From Oscillospiraceae bacterium (GTDB lineage: Bacteria; Bacillota; Clostridia; Oscillospirales; Acutalibacteraceae), in NCBI GenBank assembly GCA_015066625.1, contig SVOC01000016.1:1-64000 (forward strand): a stretch of DNA of 64,000 nucleotides. The letters run 5' to 3'. Positions 37,214-47,127 of the stretch are shown here, in pieces; the stretch's first letter is position 1, and the number at the start of each line of letters is the position of its first letter. The notes under the pieces are model-generated. The model had not been told where the DNA came from and made no database searches. It was given only the letters and a program-made list of their open reading frames with translations. The translations under genes were made by a program, and so were the position numbers.

Positions 37214-38587
37214 ATGATACACCAGTATAAACTTAACGGTTACAACATCGTTCTCGATATTTGTTCGGGTTCCGTTCACGTCGTGGATGAAGTTGCTTAT
37301 GATATAATTTCAGTATTTGAAGAAAAGAGCAGGGATGCCGTTATTGCCGAAATCGGCGGCAGATATGCGGATATTCCCCTTGCCGATATAGAAGAATGCT
37401 ATGAGCAGATCTGCGAACTCAAAGACGGCGGTAAGCTTTTTGCACCCGAAACCTTTGAGCCTATGGCAGGCCATCTCAAACAGAAAACCGCAGGCGTCGT
37501 AAAAGCTCTGTGTATGCACATTGCACACACCTGCAACCTTAACTGCTCATACTGCTTTGCAAGTCAGGGCAAGTATCACGGCGAGCGTGCGCTGATGAGC
37601 TTTGAGGTAGGCAAGCGTGCCCTTGATTTCCTTATTAAAAATTCGGGTACCCGCCGTAACCTTGAAGTGGACTTTTTCGGCGGCGAGCCTCTGATGAACT
37701 TTGATGTTGTGAAACAGCTTGTTGAATACGCACGCAGTATAGAAAAAGAGCACGGCAAGAATTTCCGTTTCACTCTCACAACAAACGGCGTGCTTATTGA
37801 CGATGATGTAATTGATTTTGCCAACAGGGAAATGAGCAATGTTGTTCTCAGCCTTGACGGCAGAAAAGAAATTCATGACCGCTACCGTGTTGACTATGCA
37901 GGCAACGGAAGCTGGGATAAAATCGTTCCCAAATTCCGGAAGCTTGTTGAAGCAAGAGGCGGCAGAAATTACTATATGCGAGGCACCTTCACCCATGCAA
38001 ACCCCGATTTCCTCAAAGATATTCAGCAAATGCTTGACCTTGGTTTTACGGAGCTGAGCATGGAGCCCGTTGTGTGTGCACCGGGTGAGCCCTCGGAGCT
38101 TACGGCGGAGGATATGCCCGTTGTTATGGAGCAATATGAAAAGCTTGCAGAGCTTATGCTCAGCCGTGACAAGGAAGGCAAACCCTTCACCTTCTATCAC
38201 TATATGATTGACCTTACGGGCGGTCCCTGCATCTACAAGCGCATTTCGGGCTGCGGCTCGGGTACGGAATATATGGCGGTTACTCCCACAGGCGAGCTTT
38301 ACCCCTGCCATCAGTTCGTAGGCGAAGAGAAGTTCAGGCTGGGCGATATATGGAACGGTGTCACAAACACCTCAATTCAGAATGAGTTTGCAGAATGTAA
38401 CGTTTATTCCCGTGAAGAATGCCGCAGCTGCTGGGCAAGGCTTTACTGCTCGGGCGGATGCGCCGCAAATGCTTACCATTCAACAGGCTCGGTCAAGGGT
38501 GTATATAAATACGGCTGCGAGCTTTTCAAAAAGAGAATGGAATGTGCAATTATGGTTGCCGTTGCAAGAGCTTTCGGAGATGAATAA
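37214..38587 (+). CDS. scfB: SCIFF radical SAM/SPASM maturase
   Basis: CNLNCSYCFASQG (CxxxCxxC), SPASM-type cysteines CREECRSCWARLYCSGGCAANAY, N-terminal RRE-like region. Confidence 0.95.
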   Translation: MIHQYKLNGYNIVLDICSGSVHVVDEVAYDIISVFEEKSRDAVIAEIGGRYADIPLADIEECYEQICELKDGGKLFAPETFEPMAGHLKQKTAGVVKALCMHIAHTCNLNCSYCFASQGKYHGERALMSFEVGKRALDFLIKNSGTRRNLEVDFFGGEPLMNFDVVKQLVEYARSIEKEHGKNFRFTLTTNGVLIDDDVIDFANREMSNVVLSLDGRKEIHDRYRVDYAGNGSWDKIVPKFRKLVEARGGRNYYMRGTFTHANPDFLKDIQQMLDLGFTELSMEPVVCAPGEPSELTAEDMPVVMEQYEKLAELMLSRDKEGKPFTFYHYMIDLTGGPCIYKRISGCGSGTEYMAVTPTGELYPCHQFVGEEKFRLGDIWNGVTNTSIQNEFAECNVYSREECRSCWARLYCSGGCAANAYHSTGSVKGVYKYGCELFKKRMECAIMVAVARAFGDE

Positions 38588-39925
38588 ATGAATACTCCTA
38601 TCTGCGATTTCGTAAATGAATATGCAAAAAGCAAGGCTGAAAGACTGCATATGCCCGGTCACAAGGGTATGCCGTTTCTCGGCTTTGAGGCTTATGACAT
38701 AACGGAAATCAACGGTGCGGACAGTCTTTACGAAGCAGACGGAATTATCGCCCAAAGCGAAAAAAATGCAGGCTTGCTTTTCGGCTGCAATACCTTTTAT
38801 TCCACGGAAGGCTCATCACAGTGCATAAAAGCAATGGTACATCTTGCGGTGCGTTACGCAAAGACAAAGGGCAAAGCTCCCCTTATTGCCGCAGGCAGGA
38901 ATGCACACAAGGCGTTTATGAATGCCCTTGCACTTACGGATTGCGGCGTTATGTGGCTGTATCCCGAAGATAAAAACTCCTATCTTTCCTGCAAAATCAC
39001 TCCCGACGGTCTTGAAAAGGCTATAAATTCGTCTGAAACCAAGCCTGCGGCGGTTTATGTCACAAGCCCCGATTATCTCGGAAACATCACGGATTTAAAG
39101 GGTGTATCAGAGGTCTGCAAAAGGCACGGAATTCTTCTGCTTGTTGACAATGCCCACGGTGCTTACCTTAAATTTCTGCCCCGAAGCCTTCATCCCATAG
39201 ACTGCGGCGCGGATATCTGCTGTGATTCGGCACACAAAACCTTACCCGTGCTCACAGGCGGTGCATACCTGCATATTTCAAAGGATGCAGACCCGTTTTT
39301 TGCGGAGAATGCAAAGGATTCACTTGTGCTTTACGGCTCAACCAGCCCGTCATACCTTATTCTGCAATCCCTTGACAAGGCTAACGGATATATTGCCGAC
39401 GGTTATTGCGAAAAGCTTTCCGAATTCTGCGTAGAAGCCCCGAAAGCAAAAGAAAAGCTTATACAAAACGGTTTTACTCTTCGCGGAGATGAGCCGCTGA
39501 AAATTGTTATAAAAACAAAGGCACACGGATATTACGGCAGTGAATTTGCCGGAATCCTGAAAGACAAAGGCATAATCTGCGAATTTTCAGACAAGGATTT
39601 CGTTGTGTTTATGCTTACGCCCGAAAACGGAAGTGAAGGTCTTGAAAAGCTTGTTGATGCTCTGGTTTCAATACCTCAAAAAGAAAAAATTATTGAAGCT
39701 GAACCCGTTATTCCCGTTTTATCCTCTGCAATGTCGGTAAGAGATGCGGTATTTTCTCCCTGTGAAACCGTAGACACTGCTCAAAGCAAGGGCAGAATTC
39801 TTGCCCAGGCAAATATTGCCTGCCCTCCTGCGGTACCCGTTGCCGTATGCGGCGAAGTCATAGCTGAGGATGCGATAAACTGCTTTGAATATTACGGAAT
39901 AAATCAGATAAAGGTTGTCAGATAA
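38588..39925 (+). CDS. Orn/Lys/Arg decarboxylase-family PLP enzyme
   Basis: RLHMPGHKG, TEINGADSLYEADGII, LLVDNAHGAYLKF, CCDSAHKTLPVLTGGAYLH. Confidence 0.9.
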   Translation: MNTPICDFVNEYAKSKAERLHMPGHKGMPFLGFEAYDITEINGADSLYEADGIIAQSEKNAGLLFGCNTFYSTEGSSQCIKAMVHLAVRYAKTKGKAPLIAAGRNAHKAFMNALALTDCGVMWLYPEDKNSYLSCKITPDGLEKAINSSETKPAAVYVTSPDYLGNITDLKGVSEVCKRHGILLLVDNAHGAYLKFLPRSLHPIDCGADICCDSAHKTLPVLTGGAYLHISKDADPFFAENAKDSLVLYGSTSPSYLILQSLDKANGYIADGYCEKLSEFCVEAPKAKEKLIQNGFTLRGDEPLKIVIKTKAHGYYGSEFAGILKDKGIICEFSDKDFVVFMLTPENGSEGLEKLVDALVSIPQKEKIIEAEPVIPVLSSAMSVRDAVFSPCETVDTAQSKGRILAQANIACPPAVPVAVCGEVIAEDAINCFEYYGINQIKVVR

Positions 39926-39936
39926 CAGATACTTAC

Positions 39937-39968
39937 AAAGCACTTTTGCACTGCAAAGGTGCTTTTTC
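39937..39968 (+). terminator. Rho-independent terminator
   Basis: AAAGCAC-TTTTGCACTGCAAAG-GTGCTTTTTCTTT. Confidence 0.7.
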
Positions 39969-40051
39969 TTTGATTTTCCTCTTGCAAAAAATCCGATTAT
40001 TTTGTATTATATGGAGTATCTGTGTAAAAATTATATTTAAAGGAGAATTAT

Positions 40052-41962
40052 ATGCAGGATAACAAACAGTTCAAGCCGTACGTTCCTGCAAGCAAAATCA
40101 CCCCAGAATTCACGGTAACGTCAATCGTAATGGGTGTTCTGCTTGCGGTTGTTTTCGGTGCGGCAAATGCATACCTTGGTCTGAGAGTAGGTATGACGGT
40201 TTCGGCTTCAATCCCTGCCGCCGTTATAGCTATGGGTGTTATCAGGGTTGTTATGCGTAAAAACTCAATTCTTGAAAGCAACATTGTTCAGACAGTAGGC
40301 TCCGCAGGTGAGTCACTTGCGGCAGGCGCAATCTTCACCCTCCCCGCCCTTTTCCTCTGGGCTAAGGAAGGCAAGATGGATAAGCCTGATATGCTTGAAA
40401 TTACACTTATTGCTCTTCTCGGCGGTCTTCTCGGCGTATTCTTTATGGTTCCTCTGAGAAACGCTCTTATCGTTAAGGAACACGGCACCCTGCCCTACCC
40501 CGAAGGCACTGCCTGTGCGGAGGTTCTGCTTGCAGGCGAGGAAGGCGGCTCAAACGCTTCAACGGTTTTTGCAGGTATGGGCTTTGCCGCATTCTTCAAG
40601 CTTATCATTGACGGTCTTAAAGCAGTTCCCGGTGAAATTTCATTCAGAATCAAGGGCTTTGCAGGCGAAATCGGAACTCAGATTTACCCCGCTGTTATGA
40701 GCGTAGGCTACATCTGCGGTCCCAGAATTTCATCATATATGTTCGGCGGCGGTGTTCTCAGCTGGCTTGTGCTTATTCCCGTTATCGTCCTTTTCGGTGA
40801 AACACTTACACTTTACCCCGGCACCGCACCCATCGGCGAAATGTTTGCCGAAGGCGGTGCAAGCGCAATATGGAGCTCATATATCCGCTATATCGGTGCA
40901 GGTGCTCTTGCGGCAGGCGGTATCATCAGCCTTATCAAGTCACTTCCCCTTATCGTGCGCACCTTCAGAGATGCGGTTAAGGGTATGAAGGGCGGTACCG
41001 GTGCAGGCAATGAGCGCACAAACCGAAATCTCAGCATGAAGGTTGTTCTTATTGCAATTCTTGTTCTTACAATCATTGTATGGCTTGTGCCCGCAGTTCC
41101 CGTTTCACTTCTCGGTGCGGCAATCGTTGTTATTTTCGGCTTCTTCTTTGCCACCGTTTCATCGAGAATGGTCGGTCTCGTCGGCAGCAGCAACAACCCC
41201 GTTTCGGGTATGGCAATCGCAACTCTGCTTATTGCCACCGTACTTCTCAAAATTACAGGCAGTACAGGTGCAGAAGGTATGAGAAGCGCTATTGCAATCG
41301 GCTCAATCATCTGCATTGTTGCCGCTATTGCAGGCGATACATCTCAGGACCTTAAAACAGGTTATCTTCTGGGTGCAACCCCCAAAAAACAGCAGATAGG
41401 CGAGGTTATCGGCGTTACCGCAGCCGCACTTGCCATCGGCGGTACGCTTTATCTTCTTGACACTGCATGGGGCTTCGGCGGCGATGCTCTTGCCGCACCT
41501 CAGGCAACACTTATGAAAATGATTATTGAGGGCGTTATGGATAACAACCTGCCCTGGGGTCTTGTGTTCATCGGCGTATTCATTGCCGTTGTTGTTGAAA
41601 TTATCGGCATTCCCGTTCTTCCCTTTGCAATCGGCGTTTATCTTCCCGTTCAGCTCAGTGCCTGCATTATGGCAGGCGGTCTTGTAAGACTCGGTGTAGA
41701 CAAGATGAAGAAAAACGAAGAAGACAAAAAGAGAATTACAAGCGACGGTATCCTTTTCTGTTCGGGTATGATTGCAGGCGAAGGTCTTGTAGGTATCGTA
41801 CTCGCACTGCTTGCGGTATTCGGCATTGACAAGGTTATCGATATTTCAGGCTTCCTCAACCTTTCACCCGTTGTTGCAAAGGTTGCGGGTCTTGCGGTAT
41901 TCGGACTTGTTATTCTGTCACTTCTCAAATTCTCCGTATGGAAGAAAAAGAAAAGCAAATAA
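40052..41962 (+). CDS. OPT-family oligopeptide transporter
   Basis: YLGLRVGMTVSASIPAAVIAMGV, ILESNIVQTVGSAGESLAAGAIFTLPALF, GDTSQDLKTGYLLGATPKKQQ. Confidence 0.93.
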   Translation: MQDNKQFKPYVPASKITPEFTVTSIVMGVLLAVVFGAANAYLGLRVGMTVSASIPAAVIAMGVIRVVMRKNSILESNIVQTVGSAGESLAAGAIFTLPALFLWAKEGKMDKPDMLEITLIALLGGLLGVFFMVPLRNALIVKEHGTLPYPEGTACAEVLLAGEEGGSNASTVFAGMGFAAFFKLIIDGLKAVPGEISFRIKGFAGEIGTQIYPAVMSVGYICGPRISSYMFGGGVLSWLVLIPVIVLFGETLTLYPGTAPIGEMFAEGGASAIWSSYIRYIGAGALAAGGIISLIKSLPLIVRTFRDAVKGMKGGTGAGNERTNRNLSMKVVLIAILVLTIIVWLVPAVPVSLLGAAIVVIFGFFFATVSSRMVGLVGSSNNPVSGMAIATLLIATVLLKITGSTGAEGMRSAIAIGSIICIVAAIAGDTSQDLKTGYLLGATPKKQQIGEVIGVTAAALAIGGTLYLLDTAWGFGGDALAAPQATLMKMIIEGVMDNNLPWGLVFIGVFIAVVVEIIGIPVLPFAIGVYLPVQLSACIMAGGLVRLGVDKMKKNEEDKKRITSDGILFCSGMIAGEGLVGIVLALLAVFGIDKVIDISGFLNLSPVVAKVAGLAVFGLVILSLLKFSVWKKKKSK

Positions 41963-41965
41963 GAT

Positions 41966-42307
41966 ATGAAAAAGCAGGAAACAAATTATCTTGATAAAAT
42001 CCCCGTTCATCCCCAGGGTATCCCCTGGAAAACGGATGAAAGCGGCATAGTTACCCTTGAAATCGAAAACAAAGGTGCAATGAACAGAATTGCACAGAAG
42101 CTTTTCAAAAAGCCGAAGGTGAGCTACATTCACCTTGATAAAACAGGCAGCTTTGTGTGGCCTCTCATTGACGGCAAGAAAAGCATAACAGAACTTGCCG
42201 CAGCGGTTGATGCCGAATTCGGCGAAGAAGCGCATCCCCTTTACGAAAGGCTGGCACAGTTTTTCAGAGTGCTTGACAGCTACAAATTTATTTCATGGGT
42301 TGAATAA
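41966..42307 (+). CDS. PqqD-like (RRE-type) protein
   Basis: LDKTGSFVWPLIDGKKSITELAAAVDAEFGEEAHPLYERLAQFFRVLDSYKFI; 3 bp after the OPT transporter stop. Confidence 0.75.
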   Translation: MKKQETNYLDKIPVHPQGIPWKTDESGIVTLEIENKGAMNRIAQKLFKKPKVSYIHLDKTGSFVWPLIDGKKSITELAAAVDAEFGEEAHPLYERLAQFFRVLDSYKFISWVE

Positions 42308-42314
42308 TAATCAG

Positions 42315-42350
42315 TCAATCTCCGATATCGCATCGGGGATTGATTTTTTT
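42315..42350 (+). terminator. Rho-independent terminator
   Basis: TCAATCTCCGAT-ATCGC-ATCGGGGATTGA then TTTTTT. Confidence 0.85.
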
Positions 42351-42400
42351 ATATGATATGGTAAAATGAATAATGAAGTAAATTTGCGGAGGTTGCGTAG

Positions 42401-44824
42401 ATGAGCGTTATCAAAAAGAAGATTATGAAGTATGTTGGTAAGGTTGTTAATTTTGTTACAACAACCACATCTCAGGGCACGTCCGACGGTCAGCTGGGCA
42501 AGAGCTTTGTACCCGATAAAAAAATGATTGAGCTTTGCCGTGAAATCGGTGCGGAAGGCATTGTTATGCTCAAAAATAAGGATGATGCGCTTCCCCTTAC
42601 CGACGAAAATATTATCTCCGTTTTCGGCAGAGTGCAGAACGATTATTTTTATGTTGGCTACGGCTCAGGCGGCGACGTCAAGGCACCTTATAAAGTAAGC
42701 CTTATGGAAGGCATAAAGAATAATTCCAAAATAAAATATAACGAGCTTCTTGCAGCCGCATATGTGAATTGGGGCAAGCAAAATCCCGTTGACGACGGCT
42801 TCTGGGGTAACTGGCCCATGTGCTATGACGAAATGCCCGTTGACCTTTCCCTTGCAAAAACCGCCGCTTCAATGTCCGACACGGCAGTTGTGGTTATCGG
42901 CAGGTCAGCAGGCGAAGACAGAGAAAATAAGCTTGAAAAGGGCAGTTATTATCTTACCGATACCGAAAAGCAGATGCTTGATAACGTTACAGCCGCATTC
43001 AGAAAGGTTGTGCTTCTGCTTAACTGCGGCGGAATTATGGATATGGCTGAAATTGATGCCTACGGCGATAAGATTTCAGCGATTCTTTATGTGTGGCAGA
43101 TGGGTATGGAAAGCGGCAACGCCATTGCTGATGTGCTTTGCGGCGACAGTTTTCCGAGCGGCAAGCTGACGGATACAATCGCAAAAAGCTATGAGGATTA
43201 CCCCGGCAGTGCAGACTTCGGCGCAAGAAAATTCAACAACTACACCGAGGATATCTATGTGGGTTACAGAGGCTTTGAAACCTTTGCAAAGGACAGAGTG
43301 CTCTATCCCTTCGGCTTCGGTCTGGGATATACGGATTTCAGCCTTGAAAACACTGAATGCAAATGTGAAAACGGAGTTATCACCGTTGAAACAACAGTTA
43401 AGAATACCGGCACAAGAGCAGGCAAAGAGGTTGTTCAGCTTTACTATGAAGCTCCCTGCGGCAGAATGGGCAAGCCTGCAAGAGAACTTGGTGCGTTTGC
43501 AAAAACAGCCACTCTCCTCCCCGATGAAAGTGAAAGAATCACTCTTAATCTCAACATAAACGATATGGCTTCATATGACGATGAAGACGCATTTGCTTAT
43601 GTGCTTGAAAAGGGTACATACAATATTTATATCGGCACGGATGTACGCAGTGCGGAGCTTTGCTGCACCTATGAGCAGGATAAGGGGAGCGTTATATCAA
43701 AGCTTTCACAGACCTGTGCCGTTGCTCCCGACAGTGCATTTGAAAGACTTAAATTCATTGACGGCAAAAAGGTTTATGAAACCGTACCCACGGCAAAATA
43801 CAATCTTAAAGAAATCATTCTTAAAAATCTGCCCGAAAGCATTCCTCAGACGGGCGACAAGGGCTATAAGCTTTCGGATGTTAAAAGCGGCAAGGTCACA
43901 GTGGAAGAATTCGTTGCTCAGCTTGACAACACCGAGCTTGAAGCAATCAGCCGCGGCGACTACGTTATGAACAGCCCTCTGGGTGCGGCAGGCAACGCTG
44001 GCACCTTCGGCGGCGTGCTTGAATCAATGAGAAACAAGGGCATACCTGCCGCAACAACAACCGACGGTCCCTCGGGTATCAGAATAAACGAGGGTGCATC
44101 CCTTCTTCCCGTTGCTACCGCACTTGCAAGCTCCTGGAATCCCGACCTCATTGAAAATCTCTATGAGCAGGTGGGTCTTGAAATGAAGCGTGTAGGCTCG
44201 GATGTGCTGCTTGCACCGGGTATGAATATTCACCGCAATCCCCTTTGCGGCAGAAACTTCGAATACTTCTCTGAAGATCCTCTGCTGACGGGTATTATGG
44301 CTGCGGCATTTGTAAAAGGCGTGCAGAAGGCGGGAGTTTCCGCCTGCCCCAAGCATTTTGCCTGCAACAATCAGGAAACAAACAGAACCCACAACGATTC
44401 AAGAGTTTCGGAGAGAGCACTGCGTGAAATCTACCTCAAGGGCTTTGAAATCTGCGTTAAAACCGCAAAGCCTCAGAATATAATGACTTCTTACAACAAA
44501 ATCAACGGCGTATGGGGTCACTACAACTACGAGCTTTGCGAAAGAATTCTCAGAGGCGAATGGGGTTACACAGGCAGCATTATGACCGACTGGTGGATGC
44601 GTTCATCAGCTTCGCCCGAATTCCCCTCAATCCGGGATCAGGCTTACAGAGTAAGAGCAGGCGTCAATGTGCTTATGCCCGGCGGCGGAAGAACAGGCAA
44701 ACGCAAGCCCGACGGCACACTGCTTAAAACACTGGGCAAACCCGACGGAATCACATTGGGCGAACTTCAAAGAAATGCAATGCATATCCTTAATTATGTA
44801 ATGAACAGCAGTGCAATGAAATAA
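42401..44824 (+). CDS. GH3 beta-glucosidase-like protein, permuted domain order, no obvious signal peptide
   Basis: GAEGIVMLKNKDDALPL near N-terminus; FGFGLGYTDF; later CPKHFACNNQETNRTH and GYTGSIMTDWW near the C-terminus. Confidence 0.9.
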   Translation: MSVIKKKIMKYVGKVVNFVTTTTSQGTSDGQLGKSFVPDKKMIELCREIGAEGIVMLKNKDDALPLTDENIISVFGRVQNDYFYVGYGSGGDVKAPYKVSLMEGIKNNSKIKYNELLAAAYVNWGKQNPVDDGFWGNWPMCYDEMPVDLSLAKTAASMSDTAVVVIGRSAGEDRENKLEKGSYYLTDTEKQMLDNVTAAFRKVVLLLNCGGIMDMAEIDAYGDKISAILYVWQMGMESGNAIADVLCGDSFPSGKLTDTIAKSYEDYPGSADFGARKFNNYTEDIYVGYRGFETFAKDRVLYPFGFGLGYTDFSLENTECKCENGVITVETTVKNTGTRAGKEVVQLYYEAPCGRMGKPARELGAFAKTATLLPDESERITLNLNINDMASYDDEDAFAYVLEKGTYNIYIGTDVRSAELCCTYEQDKGSVISKLSQTCAVAPDSAFERLKFIDGKKVYETVPTAKYNLKEIILKNLPESIPQTGDKGYKLSDVKSGKVTVEEFVAQLDNTELEAISRGDYVMNSPLGAAGNAGTFGGVLESMRNKGIPAATTTDGPSGIRINEGASLLPVATALASSWNPDLIENLYEQVGLEMKRVGSDVLLAPGMNIHRNPLCGRNFEYFSEDPLLTGIMAAAFVKGVQKAGVSACPKHFACNNQETNRTHNDSRVSERALREIYLKGFEICVKTAKPQNIMTSYNKINGVWGHYNYELCERILRGEWGYTGSIMTDWWMRSSASPEFPSIRDQAYRVRAGVNVLMPGGGRTGKRKPDGTLLKTLGKPDGITLGELQRNAMHILNYVMNSSAMK

Positions 44825-44831
44825 TTATCAG

Positions 44832-44870
44832 CGGAATGCTTCGGAATTTACCGTTGCATTCCGTTTTGTT
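44832..44870 (+). terminator. Rho-independent terminator
   Basis: CGGAATGC...GCATTCCG then TTTTGTTTT. Confidence 0.6.
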
Positions 44871-44887
44871 TTGGTGTATTATATATT

Positions 44888-45625
44888 ATGTATAAATATG
44901 TTCAAGGCGGTGAGAATTTGGAGCATTCGCAGTTTTTGCGCTCGGAAATGATACTGGGCGAAAAATCAACAGACATACTGAAGGGTAAAAGCGTTATCCT
45001 TTTCGGTCTGGGCGGAGTAGGCTCATACACAGCCGAAGCCCTTGCAAGAGCAGGCATAGGCAGGCTTACAATCGTTGATAACGATACCGTATCCGTTACA
45101 AATCTCAACCGTCAGCTTTGTGCACTTCATTCAACCGTAGGTATGCCCAAGGTCGATGTTGTGAAAGCGAGAATTCTTGACATAAATCCCGATTGCGATG
45201 TTACAGCGGTGAAGAAATTTTATCTGCCCGAAAATTCGGATGAATTCAATCTTGAAAGCTTTGATTATATTGCAGATGCCATTGACACCGTCAGCGCGAA
45301 AATCGACCTTGCGGTAAAATCCCGTGAGCTTGGGATACCCCTCATCGCCTGTATGGGCACAGGCAACAAGCTTGACCCCTCACGCTTCACGGTTTCGGAT
45401 ATTTTCAAAACAAGCGGCTGTCCTCTTTGCCGTGTTATGAGAAACGAGCTGAAAAAAAGAGGAATAAAAAAGCTGAATGTTGTCTGGTCCCCCGAAGAAC
45501 CCGTAAAGCCTTTACAGACCGACGAAAATTCAGGTAAAAGACAAACCCCCGCAAGCCTCCCCTTTGTGCCTCCCGTGGCAGGTATGATTATGGCAGGCAA
45601 AATTATCACAGATTTAGCAAGGTGA
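44888..45625 (+). CDS. tcdA: tRNA threonylcarbamoyladenosine dehydratase (ThiF/E1-like)
   Basis: VILFGLGGVGSYTAEALARAGIGRLTIVDNDTVSVTNLNRQLCAL, DAIDTVSAKIDL; initiation site uncertain. Confidence 0.88.
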   Translation: MYKYVQGGENLEHSQFLRSEMILGEKSTDILKGKSVILFGLGGVGSYTAEALARAGIGRLTIVDNDTVSVTNLNRQLCALHSTVGMPKVDVVKARILDINPDCDVTAVKKFYLPENSDEFNLESFDYIADAIDTVSAKIDLAVKSRELGIPLIACMGTGNKLDPSRFTVSDIFKTSGCPLCRVMRNELKKRGIKKLNVVWSPEEPVKPLQTDENSGKRQTPASLPFVPPVAGMIMAGKIITDLAR

Positions 45626-45629
45626 CATA

Positions 45630-47096
45630 ATGAAAAAAATTATCGCTTTGATTTTGATATTTACTCTTTTTGCAACCGCATTCTGCGGCTGTAAAAAAAC
45701 TCCCGTTGACCCCGAAGACCCTCAGATTATCGAAAATCTCAATGAAAGCAGTGCAAACACACTGAAGCTTGCATATTCTAAAGCGGATATGCTTGACCCC
45801 TTCACCTGCACAATGAGTGCGAACATTCAGATTCTGGGTCTTATATACGACGGTCTTTATAAGCTTGACAAAGCCTATGAGCCCATACCCGTTATCGCAA
45901 AAAGCTCCATTGTCAGCGGCACAACGGTAAATGTGACTCTGAATTCCGTCAAGTTTTCAGACGGCACCGCACTCACCTCAAACGATGTTGCCTATTCATT
46001 CAATAAAGCAAAGAATGCACCCTATTATGCCGAAAGACTTAAGAATATTGCGTCGGTAAGCATTTCTTCATCCAATATGCTTGTTTTTACGCTGACAAGC
46101 CCCGACCCCTATGTGCTTGCCTGCCTCACCTTCCCCATAGTCAAAAACGGTGCAAACGGCGAGCTTCCCGTGGGTTCGGGCAGATACGCATCGAAAATAT
46201 CGGGCGAAACGGTTTATCTTGTTGTAAACAGCAAAAAATCGGGCTTTAACCCTGCAATAAAAACAATAACCCTTGTGCCTGTCAGGGACGGCAGTTCCGT
46301 TGAAAGCAGCCTTGAAATAGGCAACACGGGCTTCTATTACGATGACCTGAGTGACGGAACATTTTCAAGAATCAACGCAAAAACAGTTGAAATGGGTATC
46401 AATAATTTCGTATATCTGGGCTTCAATTCTTCAAGCGAAATATTCTCAAATCCTCCGATACGCCGTGCCGTAAACCTTGCAATAAACCGCAAGGAAATTG
46501 CGGTCACCGCATTTCAGGGCCACGCAAGAGAAACCTATTCGCCCTTTAACCCCGAATGGTGCAAGCTTGCATCAAAAGACCTTGTAATCGCTCAGGATAT
46601 TCCCAAGGCAACTCAGTTAATTACGGAATCAGGCATCGATATAACCTCAAAGGAAGTTTCGGTGCTTGTCAATAAAGAAAACCCCTTCAAGCTCGAAACG
46701 GCTCAGTTTATCTGCGATTATCTTGCCGCGCTGGGCTTCAAGGTCATTCTTAAAGACTATGCTCCCAATTACTACACCGAAGCTCTTGAGCTGGGTTCAT
46801 ACGATATGTATATCGGCGAAATCCGCCTTGCCCCCAATATGGATTTATCCGCTTTGCTGGGCGGTGCGGCAGGCTACGGAATTGACCCTCTCTGCCCTTC
46901 TGTTTCGAGATATTCACAGCTTCTCGGCGGAAGCTGTGAGCTGATGGATTTCATCAACACCTTCAACGAGGATTTGCCCTTCATTCCTCTTTGCTACAGA
47001 AACGCGGCGGCATCATATACCAACGCAATGCAGGCAGATTATGCCTGCTGCGACGGAGATGTTTTTTACGATATAGAAACCTGGAGTTTTAAATAA
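45630..47096 (+). CDS. ABC transporter substrate-binding lipoprotein (SBP family 5)
   Basis: Lipobox FATAFCGCK; FSDGTALTSNDVAYSFNKAKN; PPIRRAVNLAINRKEIA. Confidence 0.85.
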   Translation: MKKIIALILIFTLFATAFCGCKKTPVDPEDPQIIENLNESSANTLKLAYSKADMLDPFTCTMSANIQILGLIYDGLYKLDKAYEPIPVIAKSSIVSGTTVNVTLNSVKFSDGTALTSNDVAYSFNKAKNAPYYAERLKNIASVSISSSNMLVFTLTSPDPYVLACLTFPIVKNGANGELPVGSGRYASKISGETVYLVVNSKKSGFNPAIKTITLVPVRDGSSVESSLEIGNTGFYYDDLSDGTFSRINAKTVEMGINNFVYLGFNSSSEIFSNPPIRRAVNLAINRKEIAVTAFQGHARETYSPFNPEWCKLASKDLVIAQDIPKATQLITESGIDITSKEVSVLVNKENPFKLETAQFICDYLAALGFKVILKDYAPNYYTEALELGSYDMYIGEIRLAPNMDLSALLGGAAGYGIDPLCPSVSRYSQLLGGSCELMDFINTFNEDLPFIPLCYRNAAASYTNAMQADYACCDGDVFYDIETWSFK

Positions 47097-47127
47097 AGGA
47101 ATTTCTGCCATAATATATCCCGAAAGG

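Noticed and set aside
37547-38311. 254-aa minus-strand ORF opposite the SCIFF maturase
   Set aside because: Antisense to a strongly conserved radical SAM enzyme.
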